Source: Pseudomonas sp. MM211
GTDB lineage: Bacteria; Pseudomonadota; Gammaproteobacteria; Pseudomonadales; Pseudomonadaceae
DNA: 64,000 nucleotides
Reading direction: 5' to 3'
Assembly: GCF_020386635.1 (NCBI RefSeq)
Contig: NZ_CP081942.1
Span: forward strand, 2,976,001-3,040,000
Position numbers and translations under genes: made by a program
Shown here: positions 52,708 through 62,364 of the stretch, piece by piece
Numbering within the stretch: position 1 is the first letter of the stretch
Layout: every line of letters starts with the position of its first letter
Notes under the pieces: generated by a model
Told to the model about the DNA's origin: nothing
What the model saw: the letters and a program-made list of their open reading frames with translations, nothing else
Database searches by the model: none

Positions 52708-55128
52708 CTAGAACCGGGCGCTGACGCTCGCTACCACGGACGCCGGGTCGCCTGGGTAGGCGTTGGCACTGGAGATAGTCTCGACGTAACGGATATCGGT
52801 GAGGTTTTGGCCGTTGAGCGACACCCTTACCTGCTCGGTCACGTCGTAGAACACGCTGGCATCGAAACGCACGTAGCCACTTACCGAATAGCTGTTTTCG
52901 ATGTTGCCGTAGCGCTTGCCGGCGAACACGACGCCGGCGCCGAAGCCTAGCCCTTGCCAGGCTCCGGACTGCAACTGGTAGCTGTTCCATAGCGAGCCGC
53001 TGAGAACCGGAACGGCTTCCAGGCGTGCACCGATCCGCAGCTCCGGATCCTTGGTCAGTTTGGCATCCATCACGGCGATATTACCGATCAGGTTCCAGCC
53101 ATCGACCGGCTCGCCGGAGACATCCAGTTCTATGCCGCGCACCCGCTGCTCGCCAGTCTGGATGGAGAAGTCGTCGTCTGCCGGATCGTCTGCCGAGACG
53201 TTCTGCCGGGTGATCTCGAACAGCGCCAGCGTTGCGCTCAGGCGCTCTGGGATCAACTCGAGCTTGGCGCCTATTTCGTACTGTTTGCCGGTCTCGGGGT
53301 CGAGCACGACGTTGTTGCGGGTGCGATCGGTCTGCGGCGAGAAGGAGCGGCTGTAACTGGCGTAGAGCGACAGCCAGTCCTGCGGCTGATAGACCACTCC
53401 GATGCGCGGCGACAGCGCTTCAGGCGTCAGTTCGAAAGCATCCGATGTGCCGTTCTCGATGGTGTTCATCTTCTGCACCACTGAATCCCAGCGCGCCCCG
53501 CCGAGCAGTTTCCATTGCTCGTTCAGGGCGATCTGGTCTTGCAGATAGAGGCTGTGGCTATGCATCTTCTGTTTGGCGGTGCTGCTCAGCTGAAAGTTCT
53601 CCGGCTGCGCGCCGTATACCGGCTCATAGATATCGATGGGCGCGATTACGCCGCGGTAGATGCGCGCTTCTCGATTGCCCGTGACGTATTCGTAGCCGAG
53701 CAGGGCGGTGTGCTGCAGCCCACCGGTGTTGAAATCGGCAACCGCTTCGAACTGCGCGCTGATCGAATCGATATCTTCCGAATAGTCGGTAGGGCGTCGA
53801 TTGAGCGTGCGGCCATCGGCCTGCAATCCCTGAAAGTTGATGTTCTGGAAGTCCTTGCGCGAGTCGTCAATCTTGGTTGCTTGGCGCAGCGTCAGCCAGT
53901 CGTTGGCCTGGTGCTCGGTCTTGATCCAGAAGGCTGCCTTGTTGGTCTCGCTGTAAGACAGAGGTTCTTCGAGAATCACCCGCTGACGTGAATCGACACG
54001 GTTGCCGATTACCAGCAGGCCGCGGTCATAAGGCCCTTTCAGTTCGGTGTACTCGAAGCCGACGTCGACAGTGGTGCTGTCGCTGGGCTGCCAGCGCAGG
54101 GTCGGGGCGATGTAGTTGCGGGTGCGATCATGGAAGGTGTGGCGGTAGCCTCCATCGGTCTGCCAGGCCATCGCCAGGCCGCCTGCCAGGGTCTCTGCGG
54201 GATCCAGTGCGCCGCTGACATAACTCTGTAGCCGATAGAAGTCCCAGGAGCCAGCCTGCGCCTTGATTTCGGCCTGAGGTTCGAAGGTCGGCTTGCGGGT
54301 AACCAGGTTGATCAGTCCGCCAGGGTTGCCGCGTCCGTAAAGCACCGAGGCGGGGCCTTTGAGGACTTCGACCCGTTCGATATTGGCGAGGTCGCTGAGT
54401 ACCTCGGGGCGTACCACCTGGGAGTTGGTCATCATGCCGTCCACCGCGTAGGTGGTGGCGAGAAAACCGCGAACATGGAAGCTCTCGGTGGTCGAGCCAT
54501 GGCTGTTGCCGCGCTGGATGCCGCTGACATTGGCCAGGGCGTCGCCCAGGCTACTGATCTGTTGGTCTTCGATCACCCGACGCGAAACCACTTGTACAGA
54601 TTGCGGTACGTCGCGCAGCGCGGTGTCGGTCTTGGTGCCGGTCGCTGTGCGGGTGGCACGATAGCCCTGCACTGCGCCGTAGGCGGATTCGGGCAGCTCA
54701 CCACTGGCCGATATGGTCGATGGCGAGAGCATCAGCGACGAAACAGGCTCCTGGCGAAACAGCAGCAGGGTGCGCTCCGGGGTGAGTGACCAGCCCAGGC
54801 CGCTGCCTTGCAGCAGACGCGCAATGGCTTCTTCGACGCTGAGCGTGCCATTCACTGCCGGCGCGCTCAGGCCTTCGGTTAGAGCGGCTTCATAGCTCAC
54901 TTGTACGCCGCTCTGGCTGCCGAACGAGCCCAGCGCAGCGGTCAGCGACTGGGCCGGAATATTGAAATTCAGGCGGTTGGTCGTGCTCGTTTCAGAAGGC
55001 GATACGCTGTCCGTGCTTTGTGCCAGGGCCAGCGGGGCGCCACCCAGCAAGGTGAGGCAGGCCAATGTGCGCAGGCTCAGCGATAAGGCCGGTTTGCCAT
55101 GAAACCGTGTGTGAGGAGTGCGAGTCAT
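52708..55128 (-). CDS. TonB-dependent siderophore receptor with STN signalling domain (FecA/FpvA-like)
   Basis: An 806-residue outer-membrane receptor. The order is a signal peptide (to about residue 36), an STN domain (about 50-125, NFNIPAQSLTAALGSFGSQSG), a plug domain (DVPQSVQVVSRRVIEDQQ, VLKGPASVLYGRGNPGGLINL) and a 22-strand barrel ending in ASVSARF. It would import a ferric siderophore. The STN domain normally signals through FecR to an ECF sigma factor, but no fecI/fecR pair is in the window. No clear Fur box was found upstream. Confidence 0.94.
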   Translation of the reverse strand: MTRTPHTRFHGKPALSLSLRTLACLTLLGGAPLALAQSTDSVSPSETSTTNRLNFNIPAQSLTAALGSFGSQSGVQVSYEAALTEGLSAPAVNGTLSVEEAIARLLQGSGLGWSLTPERTLLLFRQEPVSSLMLSPSTISASGELPESAYGAVQGYRATRTATGTKTDTALRDVPQSVQVVSRRVIEDQQISSLGDALANVSGIQRGNSHGSTTESFHVRGFLATTYAVDGMMTNSQVVRPEVLSDLANIERVEVLKGPASVLYGRGNPGGLINLVTRKPTFEPQAEIKAQAGSWDFYRLQSYVSGALDPAETLAGGLAMAWQTDGGYRHTFHDRTRNYIAPTLRWQPSDSTTVDVGFEYTELKGPYDRGLLVIGNRVDSRQRVILEEPLSYSETNKAAFWIKTEHQANDWLTLRQATKIDDSRKDFQNINFQGLQADGRTLNRRPTDYSEDIDSISAQFEAVADFNTGGLQHTALLGYEYVTGNREARIYRGVIAPIDIYEPVYGAQPENFQLSSTAKQKMHSHSLYLQDQIALNEQWKLLGGARWDSVVQKMNTIENGTSDAFELTPEALSPRIGVVYQPQDWLSLYASYSRSFSPQTDRTRNNVVLDPETGKQYEIGAKLELIPERLSATLALFEITRQNVSADDPADDDFSIQTGEQRVRGIELDVSGEPVDGWNLIGNIAVMDAKLTKDPELRIGARLEAVPVLSGSLWNSYQLQSGAWQGLGFGAGVVFAGKRYGNIENSYSVSGYVRFDASVFYDVTEQVRVSLNGQNLTDIRYVETISSANAYPGDPASVVASVSARF

Positions 55129-55444
55129 CCGTTAACAATCCACTGCTTACTTGAGAGTTGTTCCCAAGTACATGTGGTTTAAAGACGGCATGCTCGGAAA
55201 TATTTTTCATCTTTGAAACATTTTGAGAGATTTGCCGAGGCCGCGCTGCCCATCCGTGGCTAAAGGGCACCTCTAAAAACGTTAGCGAGGCAGTCAGCGC
55301 AAGGCAAAAACAGGCGAAGAAGCGCAGTTTACGGGCTGTAAATGAGCATTCTGAGCCTGTTTTTAACGCAGCGGTGACAACGCAGGTAGCTTTTAGAGGT
55401 GCCCTAAAGAGGCCTGGCGGCAATTTCGCGCCAGGCCGCTGTGG
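55129..55444. other. 316-bp intergenic region holding element B
   Basis: This lies between the divergently read TonB receptor 5' end and the SDR gene stop. Positions 55129-55264 should include the receptor promoter, but no strong Fur box or sigma70 pair is visible. Positions 55265-55404 are the MITE-like repeat. The rest shows nothing notable. Confidence 0.6.
55265..55404. repeat. MITE-like element B, 140 bp, 14-bp perfect terminal inverted repeats
   Basis: The ends are GGGCACCTCTAAAA and its exact reverse complement. The element is flanked on both sides by TAAA, a likely 4-bp target duplication. The interior has no open frame and, read on the minus strand, shares CTACCTGCGTTG, CGTTAAAAACAGGCTC and AATGCTCATTTAC with element A at 6820-7026. 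A non-autonomous transposable repeat is the simplest reading; no transposase is present in the window. Confidence 0.75.
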
Positions 55445-56158
55445 TCAGGCCGCGAAGCCACCGTCTATGGTCAGCGCCGCTCCGCTCACCAGCCCGGCTT
55501 CGGCACCCGCCAGCCAGGCCACCATGCTGGCGATCTCATCGCTGCGGGCGTGTCGCTTGATCGCCATGAAGCTGTGCATCAGCTCGTTCAGCGGGCCGTC
55601 GGCCGGGTTCATCTCGGTATCGGTCGGGCCTGGCTGCACGACGTTGACGGTGATGTCCCGCGCGCCGAAATCCCTTGCCAGTCCCTTGACCATGCCACTC
55701 AATGCGGCCTTGCTGGCGCCATAAGCGGCCATGCCCGGCATCGCTGAGCGGTCGGCGATGTTCGAGCCGATCAGGATGATGCGGCCGCCGGCTGGCATTT
55801 GCCGCGCTGTACTGACCGCTGCATGGTAGGGCGCGTTGATATTGATGGTGAAGAGCTGGTCGATGGCTTGGGCATCCAGCTCCAGCGGGTCGCCCGCGAC
55901 GAACACGCCGGCGTTGACCACCAGCACGTCGATGGGCCCGAGGCCGTCGATCAGGGTAGTCAGGGCTGCACGATCGGCGCTGTCCACTTGCACGGCGCGG
56001 CTACCCGTTTCCTCTGCCAGCTGCGTTGCCGGTGCCGCCGAGTTGGCGTAGGTGAAGATTACCTGCGCGCCATCGCTGGCGAAGCGGCGCACGATGGCGG
56101 CACCGATACCGCGGCTACCGCCGAGTACCAGAACGGATTTGCGATCTGAATGGGACAT
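55445..56158 (-). CDS. SDR family oxidoreductase
   Basis: A 237-residue classical short-chain dehydrogenase. It shows the NADP motif GGSRGIGAAIV (14-24), VNAGVF, the catalytic serine region IILIGSNIA, YGASKAALSG and PGPTDTEMN. Family members reduce ketones or aldehydes; the FabG-like shape gives no substrate. The gene lies 33 bp downstream of an MFS transporter gene on the same strand, and the two are divergent from a TetR regulator, suggesting joint control. Confidence 0.92.
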   Translation of the reverse strand: MSHSDRKSVLVLGGSRGIGAAIVRRFASDGAQVIFTYANSAAPATQLAEETGSRAVQVDSADRAALTTLIDGLGPIDVLVVNAGVFVAGDPLELDAQAIDQLFTININAPYHAAVSTARQMPAGGRIILIGSNIADRSAMPGMAAYGASKAALSGMVKGLARDFGARDITVNVVQPGPTDTEMNPADGPLNELMHSFMAIKRHARSDEIASMVAWLAGAEAGLVSGAALTIDGGFAA

Positions 56159-56191
56159 GGTGGTTATCTCCTGATTGGCAAAGGTGGGTGA

Positions 56192-57394
56192 TCAGTGTCC
56201 GGCGACGACCACATCGCTGCGTCGCTGTCCGGACGGGAAACCGTGGCGGTTGGCCGCCGAGGCGATCCACAGGGCGATCAGCAGCAGGGCCAGCATCACC
56301 CAAGGGAAGGCGCCGACGCCGAACTGGCCGAGCAGCACGCCGCCGGTCAGGCCCGCGCCGGCGATGGCGCTGTTCCAGATCACTACGTTCATCGACATCG
56401 CCACGTCGGCGCCAGGGCCGGCGGCGTCGGCCAGAGCCGTTTGCAGCAGGGTGGCCGCACCCCCGAAGGTCAGCCCCCAGACGAACACGCCGACGTAGAG
56501 CACGGCGACCGATTCGGCATGCAGGCCGAACAGCAGGGCGACCAGGGCGAAGGTGGCAAGGCTGGTGAGTACTGCCTGGCGCAGATGGCGATCAACCAGC
56601 CGGCCGGTAATCCAGATACCCGCCAGGGCGGCGACGCCAAAGGTCAGCAGGACGACATCGATCTGATTACCCAGCCCGGCGGGCGCGACGAAGGGGGCGA
56701 TGTAGGTGTAGAGCATGTTGTGGGCGAGCATCCAGGTCAGCACTACGGCGAGAACGGGGCGCACACCGGGCGTCAGCAGTACCGAACGCAGGGCGATGCG
56801 CTGGGTTCGCGATTGCCCGGGGTAGTCCGGTACCTTGACGAGCACCCAGACGATCAGCCCGATGCTGAGCAGGGACATCAGCCCGAAGGCGGTGCGCCAG
56901 CCCACCATGCCACCAAGCCAAGTGCCGATCGGCACACCGAGGGAAAGGGCGATGGGCGTACCCACCATGGCCAGCGCCAGGGCTCGGCCCTGCTGGTGCG
57001 GAGCGACCATACGACGGGCGTAACCAGCGATCAGGCTCCAGGCCAGCCCTGCCGCCATGCCGGCGAAGAAGCGCGCAACCAGTGTCAGTACATAGTCCGA
57101 TGACCAGGCGGTGATCGAGTTGAACACTAGAAAACCGATGATCGACAGCAGCAATACATTGCGCCGCCGCCAGCCCTGGGTGGCGATGGTCAGCGGGATC
57201 GCGGCCAGCAGCGAACCCAGGGCATAGAGGGTGACCAGCTGCCCGGCCAGGGCCGGGGAAACCTCGAGGCCCGCGCTGATTTCCGGTAGCAGGCCAGCCG
57301 GCAGGGTTTCGGTGAGGATGCAGATGAAGCCTGTCATCGCCAGAGCCAAAAGCGCTGAAACGGGAAGTGAATCGGTTTTCGAGGAATCGGTCAT
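56192..57394 (-). CDS. MFS transporter (sugar/drug efflux type)
   Basis: A 400-residue major facilitator protein with 12 predicted membrane helices. It resembles the DHA1 / arabinose-efflux group (SotB/YdhP-like), with the helix-4 GFLVFNSITAW and helix-5 GTPIALSLGVPIGTWLGG regions. It probably exports a toxic compound. Its gene is divergent from the TetR regulator gene at 57506 and upstream of the SDR. Confidence 0.92.
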   Translation of the reverse strand: MTDSSKTDSLPVSALLALAMTGFICILTETLPAGLLPEISAGLEVSPALAGQLVTLYALGSLLAAIPLTIATQGWRRRNVLLLSIIGFLVFNSITAWSSDYVLTLVARFFAGMAAGLAWSLIAGYARRMVAPHQQGRALALAMVGTPIALSLGVPIGTWLGGMVGWRTAFGLMSLLSIGLIVWVLVKVPDYPGQSRTQRIALRSVLLTPGVRPVLAVVLTWMLAHNMLYTYIAPFVAPAGLGNQIDVVLLTFGVAALAGIWITGRLVDRHLRQAVLTSLATFALVALLFGLHAESVAVLYVGVFVWGLTFGGAATLLQTALADAAGPGADVAMSMNVVIWNSAIAGAGLTGGVLLGQFGVGAFPWVMLALLLIALWIASAANRHGFPSGQRRSDVVVAGH

Positions 57395-57413
57395 GGGCTG
57401 CTTCTCATATATA

Positions 57414-57477
57414 TAACGATTGGTACAAATGTAAGCTGGCAGAGACCCATGGTCAACGACTTTTGTATCGATTAGTA
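57414..57477. promoter_or_regulatory. Divergent promoter/operator for MFS-SDR and TetR genes
   Basis: An imperfect inverted repeat, TTTGTACCAATCGTTA on the minus strand (57414-57429) and TTTGTATCGATTAGTA on the plus strand (57462-57477), shares TTTGTAnCnAT. The sites lie at both edges of the short divergent region and are plausible operators for the adjacent TetR-family repressor. Confidence 0.45.
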
Positions 57478-57505
57478 TTTATGTCATCAAGCAGGAGGAA
57501 GAGGC

Positions 57506-58111
57506 ATGGCACAGATGGGGCGCCCACGCACATTCGACCGCGATGCGGCAATCGTTCAGGCAATGCACCTTTTCTGGGAGCATGGCTATCAGGCTACATC
57601 CCTGAGCCAGCTCAAGGCCGGGATCGGTGGTGGTATCTCAGCACCCAGTTTCTATGCGGCTTTCGGTTCCAAGGAGGCGCTGTTCGATGAGGTGGTTGAG
57701 CGGTACATGAGCACTCACGGGCGGGTTACCGAGAGTCTCTTCGACAGCGATCTGTCGGCACGCGATGCCGTCGAGCTGACGCTGCGCCGCTCGGCCAGCA
57801 TGCAATGCGAGACGGGGCACCCGCGGGGCTGCATGGTGGCCCTCGGGGTGATCGGCGTGTGCACGCCGGAGCAGGGGGCGACGGTGCTGAGCGAGGTTCG
57901 CGATCGCACGCGCAAGGGATTACGTGCCTGTATCGAGCGGGCAATCGCCGACGGTGAGCTGGCGGCCGATACCGATGTACAGGCACTGACGTCGGCGTTC
58001 GACAGCTTTCTGCTGGGGCTTTCTACCCTGGCTCGCGACGGCATCGAACATGTGGCGCTGGATGCTGCGGTCGGTCAGATCATGAAACTGTGGGACGGCT
58101 GCCGACGCTAG
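57506..58111 (+). CDS. TetR/AcrR family transcriptional regulator
   Basis: A 201-residue regulator. The N-terminal helix-turn-helix contains FDRDAAIVQAMHLFWEHGYQATSL (in outline, residues 7-30), typical of the AcrR/YcdC type with a tryptophan in helix 1. The C-terminal ligand domain is all-helical. GGAGGAAGAGG lies just before ATG 57506. It is divergent from an MFS efflux gene, which it probably represses. Confidence 0.92.
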   Translation: MAQMGRPRTFDRDAAIVQAMHLFWEHGYQATSLSQLKAGIGGGISAPSFYAAFGSKEALFDEVVERYMSTHGRVTESLFDSDLSARDAVELTLRRSASMQCETGHPRGCMVALGVIGVCTPEQGATVLSEVRDRTRKGLRACIERAIADGELAADTDVQALTSAFDSFLLGLSTLARDGIEHVALDAAVGQIMKLWDGCRR

Positions 58112-58143
58112 CGTCGACCACTTTGGGCTGTGAGCCCTGTCCG

Positions 58144-58437
58144 TTACTCGATGGTGCGGTCTATGCGGGCGATCTCCCGGGTCGACAGCGCTCGCCAGTC
58201 ATCCTCGGCAATGCCGTGATCCTCCAGAGCGGAGTCCATTGCCTCCTCCAATGACAGCCAGAGGTGGTCACCTTCGGACTGGCCGCTGGCGTAGTCGGTG
58301 TATCTGATTTCCAGGTACACCACGTCGTCATCCTCGCAGAGCAGGGCGAAGAGCACGATGGCCGTGACTTCCGGGCGCTGCGGGCAGGTTTTGCGGCATT
58401 CGGCGAACAGATAGTGGAGGGTCGGGAAATCGTTCAT
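58144..58437 (-). CDS. Small conserved-type protein of unknown function
   Basis: A 97-residue acidic protein with no membrane segment or signal peptide. It has several aromatic and acidic residues (YLEIRYTDYASGQ, LWLSLEEAMDSALEDHG). I do not recognise a family. ATG 58437 was chosen because the residues before it in the longer frame have low-complexity, out-of-style composition. The longer frame from 58590 would also run into the neighbouring thiolase gene. Confidence 0.7.
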   Translation of the reverse strand: MNDFPTLHYLFAECRKTCPQRPEVTAIVLFALLCEDDDVVYLEIRYTDYASGQSEGDHLWLSLEEAMDSALEDHGIAEDDWRALSTREIARIDRTIE

Positions 58438-58513
58438 GGGCAGATTCGTCGGGATGGAGCCTGATCGTATCGCGAACCGGCCCTGAAGTGGCAGGCCCAA
58501 CCGCTCACCGTGT

Positions 58514-59695
58514 TCAATCCCGCTCGAGCAGCAGCGCCACGCCCTGACCGCCACCGATGCACAGGGTGGCCAGACCTTTCTTGGCGTCACGCTTGAGCAT
58601 CTCGTGCAGCAGAGTAACCAGCACGCGGCAACCGGAGGCGCCGATCGGGTGGCCGAGGGCTATGGCACCGCCATTGACGTTGACCTTGCTGGCATCCCAG
58701 CCGAGTTCTTTCCCCACCGAAAGCGCCTGGGCGGCGAAGGCTTCGTTGGCTTCGATCAGGTCGAGCTGATCGAGAGACCAGCCAGCCTTGTCCAGGCTGC
58801 GGCGGGTGGCCGATACCGGGCCGATGCCCATGATCGCCGGGTCGACGCCGGCGTTGGCGTACGCCTTGATCCGCGCCAGCACCGGCAGCCCCAGACTCTG
58901 CGCTTTGCTTGCGCTCATCAGCAGCACCGCGGCCGCGCCGTCATTGAGGCTCGAGGCGTTACCGGCGGTGACGCTGCCGTCTTTCTTGAAGGCCGGTTTC
59001 AGCTTGGCCAGGGTTTCTGCCGTGGTGCCCGTGCGGGGCTGCTCGTCGGTGGCGAAAGCGACGGGATCGCCTTTGCGCTGGGGAATCAGGATCGGGGTGA
59101 TCTCGTCGGCGAAACGCCCGGACTCGATGGCTGCCAGGGCTTTCTGCTGGGAGGCTGCCGCGAAGGCATCCTGGGCCTCACGGCTGATCGCGTACTTGTC
59201 CACCAGGTTCTCGGCGGTGATGCCCATGTGGTAATCGTTGAAGGCATCCCACAGGCCGTCGCTGATCATGCTGTCGATCAGTTGGCCATGGCCCATGCGC
59301 AATCCGGTGCGTGCCTTGGGCAGCACGTAGGGCGCCAGGCTCATGTTTTCCATGCCGCCGGCGATGATCACTTCGGCGTCGCCGCAGCGAATCGCCTGGG
59401 CACCGAGATGGAGTGCCTTGAGGCCGGAGCCGCAGACCTTGTTGAGCGTCAGGGCCGGTACGGCATGAGGCAGGCCGGCAGTGATGGCAGCCTGGCGGGC
59501 GGTGTTCTGCCCGGCGCCAGCGGTGAGCACGTGGCCGAGGATCACTTCATCGACCTGATTGCCATCCAGGCCGGTCTGCTCGAGCAGGCGACGGATCACC
59601 GCCGCGCCCAGTTCGGTGGCCGGAACATCCGCCAGCGCCCCCTGGAAACTGCCAATGGCGGTACGGGTGGCGGCGACGATGACGACATCTTGCAT
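58514..59695 (-). CDS. Acetyl-CoA acetyltransferase (thiolase)
   Basis: A 393-residue biosynthetic-type thiolase. The acyl-accepting Cys88 is in [10 protein letters not shown], His349 in GHPIGASG and the base Cys379 in LCIGGGQG. It condenses or cleaves acetoacetyl-CoA. It could use acetoacetyl-CoA derived from the acetoacetate product of the Liu pathway, or feed polyhydroxybutyrate synthesis; no CoA-transferase or phaB gene adjoins it. Length and motifs are standard for AtoB/PhaA. Confidence 0.95.
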   Translation of the reverse strand: MQDVVIVAATRTAIGSFQGALADVPATELGAAVIRRLLEQTGLDGNQVDEVILGHVLTAGAGQNTARQAAITAGLPHAVPALTLNKVCGSGLKALHLGAQAIRCGDAEVIIAGGMENMSLAPYVLPKARTGLRMGHGQLIDSMISDGLWDAFNDYHMGITAENLVDKYAISREAQDAFAAASQQKALAAIESGRFADEITPILIPQRKGDPVAFATDEQPRTGTTAETLAKLKPAFKKDGSVTAGNASSLNDGAAAVLLMSASKAQSLGLPVLARIKAYANAGVDPAIMGIGPVSATRRSLDKAGWSLDQLDLIEANEAFAAQALSVGKELGWDASKVNVNGGAIALGHPIGASGCRVLVTLLHEMLKRDAKKGLATLCIGGGQGVALLLERD

Positions 59696-59879
59696 GGGGT
59701 TCTCCTGGCCGTGACGGGGCGGGTATTGTTATTGGCTGGGTACGATCCTGACGCCGGGTCGACCGGCATGCAAGTCCAGGCTTTTCGATCGTATGGATCA
59801 ACAATGCCGCATGCCGAGCAGCGAGGCGGCGTGCTAGATTTCCCGCCTCGCCAACAGCCTATCGATCAGGAGCCCTGCC

Positions 59880-60161
59880 ATGCCCGAATCCCGTGCGACG
59901 GTTACCACCGAACATGCCGTGCGCTGCGTGACCCGTTTGTGTCGGCACTGGAGCCACAAGTTTCAGGTGAGCTTCGACGAAACCCGTGGCGAGATCTTCT
60001 TCGACCCGGCGCGTTGCACCCTGGCGGTGGTGGAGGGCGGCCTGGAGGTGCTCATCGAGGCACCGGACGCGGCCACTCTGGAGCAGTTGGAGCCCGTGGT
60101 GGCCGATCACATGCAGCGCATGGTCGTCGGAGAAACGCTGCACATCAGCTGGCAGCGTTGA
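59880..60161 (+). CDS. DUF2218 domain protein
   Basis: A 93-residue small protein. The sequence ATVTTEHAVRCVTRLCRHWSHKF with a central DPARC and the end GETLHISW matches the DUF2218 family, whose structure is known but whose function is not. Several Cys and His residues are conserved (CVTRLCRHWSHK), which could bind metal. The gene stands alone, 71 bp before an acyltransferase gene. No operon partner is evident. Confidence 0.85.
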   Translation: MPESRATVTTEHAVRCVTRLCRHWSHKFQVSFDETRGEIFFDPARCTLAVVEGGLEVLIEAPDAATLEQLEPVVADHMQRMVVGETLHISWQR

Positions 60162-60231
60162 ATGGCGGTGGAGCATCATCGCCGACCGAGCTGTTAGACT
60201 AAGCGGCTTTGAACGCTGTCCAGGATCGTCA

Positions 60232-61152
60232 ATGGATCGTCCCGTATTTCGTCGCTCCTTCCTTCACCCACGCTTCTGGCCGTTATGGCTGGGGCTGGGT
60301 CTTTTGTGGCTGATCGTGCAATTGCCTTATGGCGCCTTGCTGCGCCTGGGGCGTGGCCTTGGCTGGCTGATGTACCGGGTGGCCGGTTCCCGGCGACGCA
60401 TTGCCACGCGTAACCTGCAACTGTGCTTTCCACAGATGTCCGCCGCCGAGCGCGAGCGACTGCTGAAGGAAAATTTCGCTTCCACCGGCATCGCCTTTTT
60501 CGAGATGGCCATGAGTTGGTGGTGGCCCCGCGAAAAGCTCGCGCAACTGGCCCACATCGAAGGCATCGAACACCTGCAGCATGCCCAGGCCCAAGGGCAG
60601 GGTGTGATCCTCATGGCGATACATTTCACCACCCTGGAGATCGGCGCCGCGTTGCTCGGCCAGGTGCACACCATCGACGGCATGTACCGTGAGCATCGCA
60701 ATCCGCTGTTCGACTTCGTGCAGCGGCGCGGGCGCGAGCGTCACAATCTGGATGCCACCGCCATCGAGCGTGAAGACGTGCGCGCCATGATCAAGGTGCT
60801 GCGTGGCGGCCGGGCGATCTGGTACGCGCCGGATCAGGATTACGGCCCCAAGCAGAGCTTGTTCGCGCCGCTGTTCGGCGTGCAGGCCGCGACGGTCACG
60901 GCGACCACCAAGTTCGCCCGCCTGGGCCGCGCCATCGTGCTGCCGTTCACCCAGCAGCGCCTGCCGGACGGCCAGGGCTATCGCCTGACCATTCACCCGC
61001 CGCTCGCAGACTTTCCCGGCGAGACCGAGGAAGCCGATTGCCTGCGCGTCAATGCCTGGGTCGAGGAAGCCATCGCCACCTGCCCGACGCAGTACCTGTG
61101 GGCGCACCGCCGCTTCAAGACCCGTCCACCAGGCGAGCCCAAGCTCTACTGA
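60232..61152 (+). CDS. Lipid A biosynthesis acyltransferase family (LpxL/HtrB-like)
   Basis: A 306-residue membrane-anchored acyltransferase with one N-terminal membrane helix (about 17-35). The catalytic H-x4-E motif is HFTTLE (His131, Glu136). Further conserved parts are WYAPDQDYG, typical of lauroyl/myristoyl transferases that use acyl-ACP. It would add a secondary acyl chain to Kdo2-lipid IVA, or to a related lipid. Pseudomonads carry more than one LpxL-type paralogue, so the exact position is not assigned. Confidence 0.92.
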   Translation: MDRPVFRRSFLHPRFWPLWLGLGLLWLIVQLPYGALLRLGRGLGWLMYRVAGSRRRIATRNLQLCFPQMSAAERERLLKENFASTGIAFFEMAMSWWWPREKLAQLAHIEGIEHLQHAQAQGQGVILMAIHFTTLEIGAALLGQVHTIDGMYREHRNPLFDFVQRRGRERHNLDATAIEREDVRAMIKVLRGGRAIWYAPDQDYGPKQSLFAPLFGVQAATVTATTKFARLGRAIVLPFTQQRLPDGQGYRLTIHPPLADFPGETEEADCLRVNAWVEEAIATCPTQYLWAHRRFKTRPPGEPKLY

Positions 61153-61176
61153 CAACCTCGAATTGGAATCGACCCG

Positions 61177-62364
61177 ATGACGCAGGATGCCCGCAGCGAG
61201 CCGTCCACCACTGGCCTCATTCTCTCCGGTGGTGGCGCTCGCGCTGCCTATCAGGTCGGCGTGCTGTCGGCGATTGCCGATCTGCTGCCTGATTCGTCAG
61301 GCAATCCGTTTCCGGTCATCGTCGGCACCTCGGCGGGTGCCATCAATGCGGTCAGCCTGGCCTGCGGTGCTCTGCATTTCCGCGAGGCGGTGCGCCGACT
61401 GAGCACCGTGTGGCGCAGCTTTCACACCGATCAGGTGTATCGCAGCGACTGGCCCGGCGTGCTGCGCCAGGCCAGCCGTTTCGTCGGCCACAGCATGCTT
61501 GGCCTGGGCAAGCAGGTGCCGGTGGCGCTGCTCGACAGTTCGCCGCTGGCCGGGTTGCTCGAACGCGAACTGGACTTCTCCGGCATCGCTGCCGCGATAC
61601 GTCATCGCCAGTTGCGTGCGGTGGCGGTCACGGCCTTTGGTTACGAGTCGGCCCAGGCGGTGACCTTCTATCAGGGGCGGGCGGCCATCGATCCCTGGTT
61701 TCGCCATCGTCGTGTCGGCGTACCGACCCGTCTGGCGCTGCCCCATCTGCTGGCCAGTACCGCCATTCCGCTGATCTTCGAGCCCGTGAAGATCAACCGC
61801 GAATACTTCGGCGATGGCGCAGTGCGGCAGATGGCACCGATCAGCCCGGCACTGCACCTTGGCGCCACCCGGGTGCTGGTGGTGGGGGTGAGCGGCAATC
61901 CGGTGGGCGATCAGAACAGCGCCGGTGCCGCAGCTCCACGGCCGGCCGGCAGCATGCCCAGCTTGGCGCAGATCGCCGGGCACATGCTCAACAGCACTTT
62001 CATCGATAACGTCGAGAGCGATGTCGAGCTGCTGGGGCGCCTCAACCAGCTGGGTCGGCTGGTGCCCGCCGAGCAGCGCAGCCGTGCCTATGGCCTGACG
62101 CCGGTCGAGGTGCTGGTGATTTCCCCCAGCCAGCCACTGGACGTGATCGCCGCCCGCCATCGTCGCGAAATGCCTGCCGCGTTGCGCCTGTTCCTGCGCG
62201 GCCCCGGCGCGACCCGCGATGGCGGTGGCGGGGTGCTGAGCTACCTGCTGTTCGAACCCGGCTACTGCAGCGAACTGATCGAGCTGGGCTACCAGGACGC
62301 CATGGCCAAGAAGGCCGAGCTATGCGCCTTCCTCGGCATCGAGCCAACGGTCGCGCAAGGGTAG
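61177..62364 (+). CDS. Patatin-like phospholipase family protein
   Basis: A 395-residue patatin-fold hydrolase. The oxyanion motif is SGGGARAAY (17-25), the nucleophile Ser52 is in GTSAG (50-54) and the catalytic Asp in DGA (213-215). The C-terminal 150 residues form an extra domain. It probably cleaves acyl esters of phospholipids. The gene follows the acyltransferase gene by 24 bp on the same strand, suggesting a joint lipid-remodelling role. No signal peptide is visible. Confidence 0.93.
   Translation: MTQDARSEPSTTGLILSGGGARAAYQVGVLSAIADLLPDSSGNPFPVIVGTSAGAINAVSLACGALHFREAVRRLSTVWRSFHTDQVYRSDWPGVLRQASRFVGHSMLGLGKQVPVALLDSSPLAGLLERELDFSGIAAAIRHRQLRAVAVTAFGYESAQAVTFYQGRAAIDPWFRHRRVGVPTRLALPHLLASTAIPLIFEPVKINREYFGDGAVRQMAPISPALHLGATRVLVVGVSGNPVGDQNSAGAAAPRPAGSMPSLAQIAGHMLNSTFIDNVESDVELLGRLNQLGRLVPAEQRSRAYGLTPVEVLVISPSQPLDVIAARHRREMPAALRLFLRGPGATRDGGGGVLSYLLFEPGYCSELIELGYQDAMAKKAELCAFLGIEPTVAQG

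Noticed and set aside
55129..55264. Fur box upstream of the TonB receptor
   Set aside because: The best stretch (around TGAAAAATATTTCCG) matches only about 9 of 14 informative positions, too weak to annotate.
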